From NCBI RefSeq assembly GCF_017115045.1, contig NZ_JABXKK010000107.1, positions 1-34,157 of the forward strand: a stretch of 34,157 nt of DNA, read 5' to 3'. This stretch comes from Nostoc sp. NMS8. Its GTDB lineage: Bacteria > Cyanobacteriota > Cyanobacteriia > Cyanobacteriales > Nostocaceae. How positions within the stretch are numbered: the stretch's first letter is position 1; every line of letters starts with the position of its first letter. Under the pieces are notes generated by a model. That model ran no database searches. It was not told where the DNA came from and saw only the letters and a list, made by a program, of their open reading frames with translations. The position numbers and the translations under genes are program-made. Positions 34,060-34,157 of the stretch are shown here, in pieces.

Positions 34060-34078
34060 AATAATGATAATCATTTTA
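34060..34078. promoter_or_regulatory. Fur-box-like operator
   Basis: AATAATGATAATCATTTTA matches the classical 19-base Fur consensus at 16 of 19 positions and contains a perfect 6-1-6 palindrome (AATGAT-A-ATCATT). It lies just beyond the truncated 5' end of the RTX gene. The gene it controls is not identified; it may be to the right of the window. Confidence 0.5.
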
Positions 34079-34082
34079 AGGG

Positions 34083-34121
34083 GGGGATGAAGGGGCTGCC
34101 GTCGGCAGCCCCTTCATCCCC
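34083..34121. terminator. Near-perfect 39-base palindrome
   Basis: 19-base arms (GGGGATGAAGGGGCTGCCG and its complement) surround one central base. On the plus strand a TTTT run follows, so it could terminate rightward transcription, but no rightward gene precedes it. It could also be an element end. Confidence 0.5.
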
Positions 34122-34157
34122 TTTTGTAGTAATTTGAATAATGATTGAGTTTTTGAG

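Noticed and set aside
34083..34121. Palindrome as proof of a misassembly
   Set aside because: Inverted joins can create such symmetry, but the arms are short and followed by a T-run as in natural hairpins; cannot be decided without reads.

Overview
The window reads as chromosomal DNA of a filamentous, probably heterocyst-forming cyanobacterium (Nostocales). Three things point there. The octamer GCGATCGC (HIP1) is very frequent. Intergenic space is filled with the small hairpin repeats, heptamer tandem repeats and MITE-like elements typical of Nostoc/Calothrix-type genomes. The gene set is cyanobacterial: a CYP110-like P450, a TxlA/HCF164-type thioredoxin, an EGY-type site-2 protease, an RRM protein followed by rpsU, DUF928, and CHAT and CHASE2 proteins. 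Genus and species cannot be fixed from this sequence alone. I found no tRNA, rRNA or CRISPR array.

Layout. Positions 1-1686 hold the 3' part of a cytochrome P450 and a convergent membrane-anchored thioredoxin. Positions 2070-5098 (minus) hold a two-gene operon of STAND/AAA-like ATPases: an HTH-ATPase followed 5 bases later by an ATPase with a C-terminal membrane helix, which looks like a regulatory or conflict-type pair. Positions 5675-9047 hold a MobA-like nucleotidyltransferase, a small peptidoglycan-binding protein and phosphoglucomutase (pgm).

Positions 9335-21029 form the most distinctive block. It encodes a two-partner-secretion exoprotein, a Uma2-type nuclease-fold protein on the other strand, a TPR-CHAT caspase-like protease, a DUF928 protein with an amplified motif, a CHASE2 hybrid histidine kinase, and a REC-histidine kinase overlapping it by four bases. 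I read it as an envelope-sensing unit: a surface exoprotein and periplasmic proteins coupled to a two-kinase phosphorelay. No TpsB transporter is present in the window. The hybrid kinase gene carries several in-frame insertions of dispersed repeats, one of them inside its ATPase domain, with an inverted relative just upstream of the gene.

Positions 21278-28713 are mostly housekeeping: rpsU and an RRM protein (minus), tldD, a lipoate ligase-type protein, a 42-bp tandem repeat that runs into a 55-codon ORF, a RemA-like (DUF370) protein paired with a spore-photoproduct-lyase-type radical SAM enzyme, and an EGY-type site-2 protease. Positions 28777-34157 hold envelope and secreted proteins on the minus strand: a GHL10-type glycoside hydrolase, a von Willebrand A (YfbK-like) protein with a porin-like SLH/coiled-coil N-terminus, and a 5'-truncated RTX/cadherin-like protein. 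The last is followed by a Fur-box-like palindrome and a near-perfect 39-base palindrome at the right edge. Two copies of one MITE-like element (TIR AGCTGTTGYG, flanked by TA) lie 25 kb apart in opposite orientation.
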